NCBI GenBank assembly: GCA_963762965.1
Contig: CAVXME010000001.1
Location: forward strand, 1,426,001 to 1,490,000
Length of the DNA: 64,000 bases
Direction of reading: 5' to 3'
DNA from: DATBAX01 sp963762965
Lineage (GTDB): Bacteria > Acidobacteriota > Terriglobia > Terriglobales > Acidobacteriaceae
A model generated the notes under the pieces. The model saw nothing but the letters and a program-made list of their open reading frames with translations. It had not been told where the DNA came from and did not search any database. Shown one piece after another: positions 60,192-64,000 of the stretch (position 1 is its first letter; each line of letters opens with the position of its first letter). The position numbers and the translations under genes were made by a program.

Positions 60192-60812
60192 ATGCCGGAC
60201 GAAGAAAAAAACGGGTCTGTCGAAGTAAGCGCAGAGACGCCAGTGGCTGACGGCGCCGTCGCCGAAGCGCCCAAGAATCCGAACATGCGGTGGTACATCA
60301 TTCACTCGTATTCAGGATTCGAGCGCAAGGTGAAAGAATCGCTGGAGTCGCGCGTCCAGGCCTTCGGGCTACAGGAACGAATCGGCAAAGTGCTGATTCC
60401 CACCGAGGCGGTCACCGAAGTACGCAACGGCAAGAAATATACGGTTGAGCGCATGTTCTATCCCGGCTACGTGCTGGTGGAAATGGACATGGACGACCAC
60501 GTCTGGCATGTGGTGAAGTCCACGCCGCGGGTCACAGGATTTGTGGGCACGGGCCAGCAGCCTACGCCGCTTTCGGAAGAGGAAGTCCAGCACATTGTTT
60601 TCCGCGTCGGCGAAGCGAGAGACAAGCCGAAGTTGAAGGTCAAGTTCGAGAAGAACGAGACGGTGAAAATTACCGAAGGGCCGTTTGCGACCTTTACCGG
60701 CATCGTGGACGAAGTCAACGAAGACCGCCAGACCCTCAAGGTGATGGTCACAATTTTCGGCCGCTCTACACCGGTGGAGTTGGAGTTTAACCAGGTGGAG
60801 AAGTCGGCATAA
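60192..60812 (+). CDS. nusG: Transcription elongation/antitermination factor NusG
   Basis: 206 residues. An acidic N-terminal tail (1-34) precedes the NGN domain (MRWYIIHSYSGFERKVKESL; FYPGYVLVEM), and a KOW domain follows (VKITEGPFATFTGIVDEVN then VMVTIFGRSTPVELEFNQVE). Binds RNA polymerase and links it to ribosomes and Rho. It follows secE in the usual order and precedes rplK by 27 bases. Confidence 0.97.
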   Translation: MPDEEKNGSVEVSAETPVADGAVAEAPKNPNMRWYIIHSYSGFERKVKESLESRVQAFGLQERIGKVLIPTEAVTEVRNGKKYTVERMFYPGYVLVEMDMDDHVWHVVKSTPRVTGFVGTGQQPTPLSEEEVQHIVFRVGEARDKPKLKVKFEKNETVKITEGPFATFTGIVDEVNEDRQTLKVMVTIFGRSTPVELEFNQVEKSA

Positions 60813-60839
60813 GTTCAGTTTCAGGACAGGTATTCATTC

Positions 60840-61271
60840 ATGGCTAAGAAAGCTACAGGTTTCGTAAAGCTTCAGATTGCGGCAGGCAAGGCCACACCGG
60901 CGCCTCCGGTGGGTCCGGCGCTCGGTCAGGCGCAGATCAACATCATGGAGTTCTGCAAACAGTTCAACGCCAAGACCGGCGCCAAGGAACTGGAAGGCCT
61001 GATCATTCCGGTCGTCATCACGGTTTACAGCGATCGCACGTTTACCTTCATCACTAAGACTCCGCCGGCTTCGATTCTTTTGAAGCGCGCTGCGGGGATC
61101 GCCAAGGGATCTGGCGCGCCGAACAAAGACAAAGTCGGCAAGGTGACGTTGAAGCAGGTGGAAGATATCGCGAAACAGAAAATGCCGGATTTGAATGCGG
61201 CGTCGGTGGACTCGGCGATCAAGAGCATTCGTGGCACGGCGCGTTCGATGGGCATTGAAGTAGTTGGCTAA
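60840..61271 (+). CDS. rplK: 50S ribosomal protein L11
   Basis: 143 residues, full length. KLQIAAGKATPAPPVGPALG is the conserved N-terminal signature, followed by the rRNA-binding C-terminal domain (KVTLKQVEDIAKQKMPDLNA). Forms the GTPase-associated centre with 23S rRNA. A 147-base gap with two palindromic repeats separates it from rplA, longer than usual for these partners. Confidence 0.98.
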   Translation: MAKKATGFVKLQIAAGKATPAPPVGPALGQAQINIMEFCKQFNAKTGAKELEGLIIPVVITVYSDRTFTFITKTPPASILLKRAAGIAKGSGAPNKDKVGKVTLKQVEDIAKQKMPDLNAASVDSAIKSIRGTARSMGIEVVG

Positions 61272-61278
61272 CAAGTCT

Positions 61279-61342
61279 GTAGAGACGTGGCTTGCTGCGT
61301 CTTGGTTTACGGCATTTCGCGGACAAGAGTGTCCGCGCCACA
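61279..61342. repeat. Two palindromic repeats between rplK and rplA
   Basis: A modified GTAGAGACGTGGCTTG unit (61279-61302) is followed by CGCGGACAAGAGTGTCCGCG and CCAC (61318-61342), the arm of the 21951-22070 element. They lie in the L11-L1 gap, a place where most bacteria have only a few bases. Confidence 0.65.
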
Positions 61343-61418
61343 TTAAGAGCTGAAGCAAAGTCGAAAATTACTACGGTCCACTTGAGCAACGGCGGACGGT
61401 GGGAGACAGAGGAAGAGC

Positions 61419-62135
61419 ATGAAAAAGTCAGGCAAGAATATTGAGAAGGCGCGGAAGGCTGTAGAGGCCCGTCCGTACACCCTGCAGGATGCGGTTCCGC
61501 TACTCCAGAAAATCAAGTACAGCAAGTTCGATGAGACCGTGGAAGTCACGCTGCGTCTGGGCGTTGATCCAAAGCATGCCGACCAGATGGTGCGCGGGAC
61601 GGTCGTTCTGCCGCACGGTTTGGGCAAATCGAAAAAAGTCCTGGTCATTGCCAGCGGCGACAAGATCAGGGAAGCCGAAGCGGCCGGCGCGGATTACGTT
61701 GGTGGCGAAGAGATGGTCGAGAAGATCAGCAAGGAGAACTGGACTGACTTTGACGCCCTGATTGCCACTCCCGATGTCATGAAGTCGGTGGGACGTCTCG
61801 GTAAAGTTCTTGGTCCGAAAGGCCTGATGCCGAATCCGAAGACTGGCACGGTCACTTTTGATGTGGCCAAAGCGATTCAGGAAATCAAGGCCGGCAAAGT
61901 GGAATTTCGAACTGACAAAACGGCGCTGGTCCATGTGCCGGTCGGCAAGATTTCGTTTTCGGCTGACAAGTTGATCGACAATGCCACCACCGTGATTACC
62001 AGCGTGATCAAGGCCAAGCCTGCGGTTGCCAAGGGCAAATACATTAAGGCCTGCTACCTCAGTTCGACCATGGGGCCTGGTATTTCGCTGGATACGGCTA
62101 TCCAGGAATTGGCGGCAAAGGGTAAAGACACCTAA
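61419..62135 (+). CDS. rplA: 50S ribosomal protein L1
   Basis: 238 residues. ARPYTLQDAVPLLQKIKYSK, LRLGVDPKHADQMVRGTVVL, and GRLGKVLGPKGLMPNPKTGT are L1 signatures. Binds 23S rRNA at the L1 stalk and, in many bacteria, the leader of its own operon. Starts with a GGAAGAG box about 8 bases upstream. Confidence 0.98.
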   Translation: MKKSGKNIEKARKAVEARPYTLQDAVPLLQKIKYSKFDETVEVTLRLGVDPKHADQMVRGTVVLPHGLGKSKKVLVIASGDKIREAEAAGADYVGGEEMVEKISKENWTDFDALIATPDVMKSVGRLGKVLGPKGLMPNPKTGTVTFDVAKAIQEIKAGKVEFRTDKTALVHVPVGKISFSADKLIDNATTVITSVIKAKPAVAKGKYIKACYLSSTMGPGISLDTAIQELAAKGKDT

Positions 62136-62136
62136 A

Positions 62137-62167
62137 GGCGCGGACAGCCGAAGCGGCTGTCGCTACG
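62137..62167. repeat. GGCGCGGACAGCCG-type hairpin between rplA and rplJ
   Basis: GACAGCCG (62143-62150), loop AAG, CGGCTGTC (62154-62161). A perfect 8-bp stem in the 54-base L1-L10 gap, which normally holds the L10-binding leader. Here the leader is short and the repeat occupies most of it. Confidence 0.55.
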
Positions 62168-62189
62168 TAAATATCTAAGGGGCTGAATT

Positions 62190-62744
62190 ATGGCGGTAAG
62201 TCGAGCAAGAAAAACTGAGCAAGTGGAAGTTCTTAGCAAAGAGCTGAAGAACATTTCCAGCCTGATTGTGACCACCTACAGCAAGCTGACAGTGGCGCAG
62301 GATTTCGAACTTCGCAAAACGCTGCGCACTTCGGGCGCGAAATATCTCGTCGTCAAGAACACTCTGGCGGAGCTTGCAGCGAAGGGCACCAAGGTCGAGG
62401 CGGCGCTGAAAGACCTGTCGGGCGTTACTTCCATCGCTTACACCGAAGGCGATCCGGTGGCGTTGGCGAAGGCGCTCTCGAAGTACGCCAAGGACAATCC
62501 GGAATTCACTTTCAAGGCCGGTATTGTCGAAGGCCGCGTGGTCTCGCTGAATGAGATCTCGGCGCTGGCGACCATGCCGTCGAAGGAAGAGTTGTACTCC
62601 AAGCTCCTGTTCCTGATCAATGCCCCGGCGCAGCGTCTGGTCACAGTGATGAATGCCGTCGGAAAAGATCTGGCGGTGGTCATCGGTCAGGGCGTGGAGA
62701 AGAACAAGTTCAAGAGCGACGCTCCCGCGGAAGCGCAGGCGTAA
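62190..62744 (+). CDS. rplJ: 50S ribosomal protein L10
   Basis: 184 residues. Starts MAVSRARKTEQVEVLSKELK and has LIVTTYSKLTVAQDFELRKT and VVKNTLAELAAKGT. Anchors the L7/L12 stalk dimers through its C-terminal helix. An AAGGGG box precedes ATG 62190. The tail ends DAPAEAQA, Ala-rich as is usual. Confidence 0.97.
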   Translation: MAVSRARKTEQVEVLSKELKNISSLIVTTYSKLTVAQDFELRKTLRTSGAKYLVVKNTLAELAAKGTKVEAALKDLSGVTSIAYTEGDPVALAKALSKYAKDNPEFTFKAGIVEGRVVSLNEISALATMPSKEELYSKLLFLINAPAQRLVTVMNAVGKDLAVVIGQGVEKNKFKSDAPAEAQA

Positions 62745-62902
62745 CTCGACAAGGTTTCGGGAGGGCGCGAGCCGTCCGAAAAAGATTTAGCTTTTTGCAG
62801 TCAAGGGTTGCGCGGTCTGAGTTCACGGCGTTGTCTGGCGTAGTGGATGGAAGGCCTGGTCGCACTGGAAACTTTGATTGCGAATGGCGAAATCAGTAAA
62901 TG

Positions 62903-62938
62903 ACGTGGCAAGAAGACGTAGCAAGCTACGTCTCTACT
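62903..62938. repeat. GACGTAGCAAGCTACGTC palindrome before rplL
   Basis: GACGTAGC/GCTACGTC (62915-62932) followed by TCTAC, with a degenerate CGTGGCAAG half-unit just upstream. Family as at 35406-35430. It lies a few bases before the rplL ribosome-binding site, inside the 214-base L10-L12 gap. Confidence 0.6.
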
Positions 62939-62958
62939 AAACATACTGGAGAAATAAC

Positions 62959-63339
62959 ATGGCGGACCTACAGCAGTTGGAAGATTCAATCGTCGGGCTC
63001 TCTCTGCTCGATGCGGCAGCGCTGGTAAAGCGCTTGGAAGCGAAACTGGGCGTCTCGGCGGCAGCAGCGGCCCCGGTGATGGTTGCTGGCGGCGGAGCGG
63101 CAGCAGGTGCGGCCCCGGCGGAAGAGAAGACCGAGTTCAGCGTCGTGCTGAAAGAAGTGGGCGCGAACAAGATCAACGTGATCAAAGCCGTCCGCGAAGT
63201 CACCAGCCTGGGCTTGAAAGAAGCCAAGGACCTGGTCGACGGCGCGCCGAAGGCGATCAAAGAAGGCGTGTCAAAGGACGAAGCCGAGACCATCCGGAAG
63301 AAGTTCACAGAAGCCGGCGCCGTTGTCGAAGTAAAGTAA
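62959..63339 (+). CDS. rplL: 50S ribosomal protein L7/L12
   Basis: 126 residues. N-terminal dimerisation domain MADLQQLEDSIVGLSLLDAA, Ala/Gly hinge (about 36-55), and a C-terminal factor-binding domain (EEKTEFSVVLKEVGANKINV; GLKEAKDLVDGAPKAIKEGV). Recruits translational GTPases. Follows rplJ by 214 bases, wider than usual because of repeat material. Confidence 0.98.
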   Translation: MADLQQLEDSIVGLSLLDAAALVKRLEAKLGVSAAAAAPVMVAGGGAAAGAAPAEEKTEFSVVLKEVGANKINVIKAVREVTSLGLKEAKDLVDGAPKAIKEGVSKDEAETIRKKFTEAGAVVEVK

Positions 63340-63816
63340 CGGCGTTTGCGGGGCTGGGCGCCCCGTGCCGAAATCCCGGCTTGAGCCAGCGGAAGTTGGC
63401 GAAAACAAAGGGATTCGGGGGTACGGCTGCAAGATTGGCCGAACCGAACGATCTACTGGTGAAGCTTTTGGGGCGGTGTTATCATCTATACTAATAACGC
63501 CGCTTCCTGCTTCATTTCAAGGTGACTGCGACCATCCACTCCAACGGACCCAGGGAAGCGGAGCGAGGTTGCTGGCACGGGTTGGCAGACTGTTCCGCCC
63601 AGCGGAACGGGAACAGGCCGAGATACTGGCGCGTAAAAGAAAAATTTTGATCAAGCTTCAGTGCCGCAGTTGGCGCTCGAGGGGATGCATGTCCCCGCGA
63701 GCGGTTACGTATTTTTAATAGTTTACAAGCTTCGTAGTCCTGGCCGCGCAAAGGCGCGCCTCAACATTCCGCGTTTGGCGCAGCAGTCGCTGCGCAGGAA
63801 AGTTTGGAGTCTCTGA
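63340..63816. other. 477-bp gap between rplL and rpoB
   Basis: No gene is supported. A 6-bp GC stem (63349-63354 with 63360-63365, loop TGGGC), without a T-run, stands 10 bases past the rplL stop, like an attenuator. A weak promoter-like TATACT is at 63487-63492 with no good -35. The reading frame at 63365-63718 has no leader or recognisable protein. In many bacteria rplL-rpoB gaps hold an attenuator/processing site; this one is longer than I expect. Confidence 0.5.
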
Positions 63817-64000
63817 ATGTCTAAGAACAACGGATTCCGTACCCGCTTCGATTTTTCCAAAATTCCAGCCACCATCCAGATCCCGAATCTGATTGAGGTG
63901 CAGAAGCGCTCGTATGAGCGTTTTCTGCAGATGGACCGCCTGCCCAGCGAGCGCGATGACGCCGGGTTGCAGTCGGTTTTTCAATCGGTCTTCCCGATTA
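63817..64000 (+). CDS. rpoB: RNA polymerase beta subunit (5' end only)
   Basis: Starts at ATG 63817 after TTGGAGT. The 61 visible residues, MSKNNGFRTRFDFSKIPATI then QIPNLIEVQKRSYERFLQMD, are the conserved N-terminus of RpoB. The gene continues past the window. Completes the tuf, secE, nusG, rplKAJL, rpoB order. Confidence 0.96.
   Translation, partial: MSKNNGFRTRFDFSKIPATIQIPNLIEVQKRSYERFLQMDRLPSERDDAGLQSVFQSVFPI

Noticed and set aside
63365..63718. 117-codon frame on + between rplL and rpoB
   Set aside because: Arg/Ser-rich with no leader; looks like chance.

Overview
This 64 kb window is chromosomal DNA from a diderm bacterium, most likely an Acidobacteriota member of the Koribacter/Terriglobales type. 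That placement is inferred from gene content and style. An lpxC gene shows an LPS outer membrane. Coding density is high at moderately high GC, many secreted hydrolases and short conserved unknown proteins are present, and the gaps carry several families of short palindromic repeats. No complete phage, plasmid or CRISPR locus is visible.

Layout. (1) 1-3.8 kb: the end of a diacylglycerol-kinase-type gene, two membrane proteins, a serine beta-lactamase-like hydrolase and a VTT/DedA-like membrane protein. (2) 3.9-8.7 kb, minus strand: a run holding molybdenum-cofactor genes (moeA, moaC, moaB) interleaved with a PATAN/DUF4388 response regulator and headed by a degenerate PilT-like ATPase. (3) 9-12 kb, minus strand: a TPR protein and a queD-queE-queC operon for preQ0. 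(4) 12-22.5 kb: a CocE/NonD-type hydrolase, a secreted PNGase A-like enzyme, a DinG-like helicase, der, an orphan ExbD, rsmI and yqeY. (5) 22.7-30 kb: a class V aminotransferase and serA (probable serine synthesis), an outer-membrane barrel, an M50 protease with CBS domains, rsmD and RidA. (6) 30-38.6 kb: two tandem secreted amidohydrolases, HU, folK, lpxC and two frameshifted genes. (7) 38.7-50.7 kb: a large GAF-GGDEF-HD-GYP protein, a hybrid histidine kinase, glnS and an unusual GAF-glucan phosphorylase fusion. (8) 50.8-55.7 kb: an epoxide-hydrolase-like protein, a cytochrome P460-like protein and a CcdA / TlpA-like / DsbD-alpha-like trio that resembles a DsbD split into three proteins. (9) 55.8-64 kb: a decayed transposase beside a truncated ClpP-like gene, then the conserved translation/transcription block: tRNA-Thr, tRNA-Tyr, a small membrane ORF, tRNA-Thr, tRNA-Gly, tuf, rpmG, tRNA-Trp, secE, nusG, rplK, rplA, rplJ, rplL and the start of rpoB.

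Most genes are ordinary housekeeping. The points most worth a second look are the GAF-GlgP fusion, a palindromic repeat domesticated inside the moeA reading frame, the PilT-like/PATAN regulator pair inside the Moco run, the split DsbD module, a CX3CH haem motif, and palindromic repeats spread through the ribosomal-protein operon. Gene remnants (an antitoxin-like N-terminus, a transposase with two stops and a frameshift, a ClpP-like fragment) and two single-base frameshifts within about 0.6 kb show decay or assembly error. I did not find a clearly new multigene defence or mobile system.
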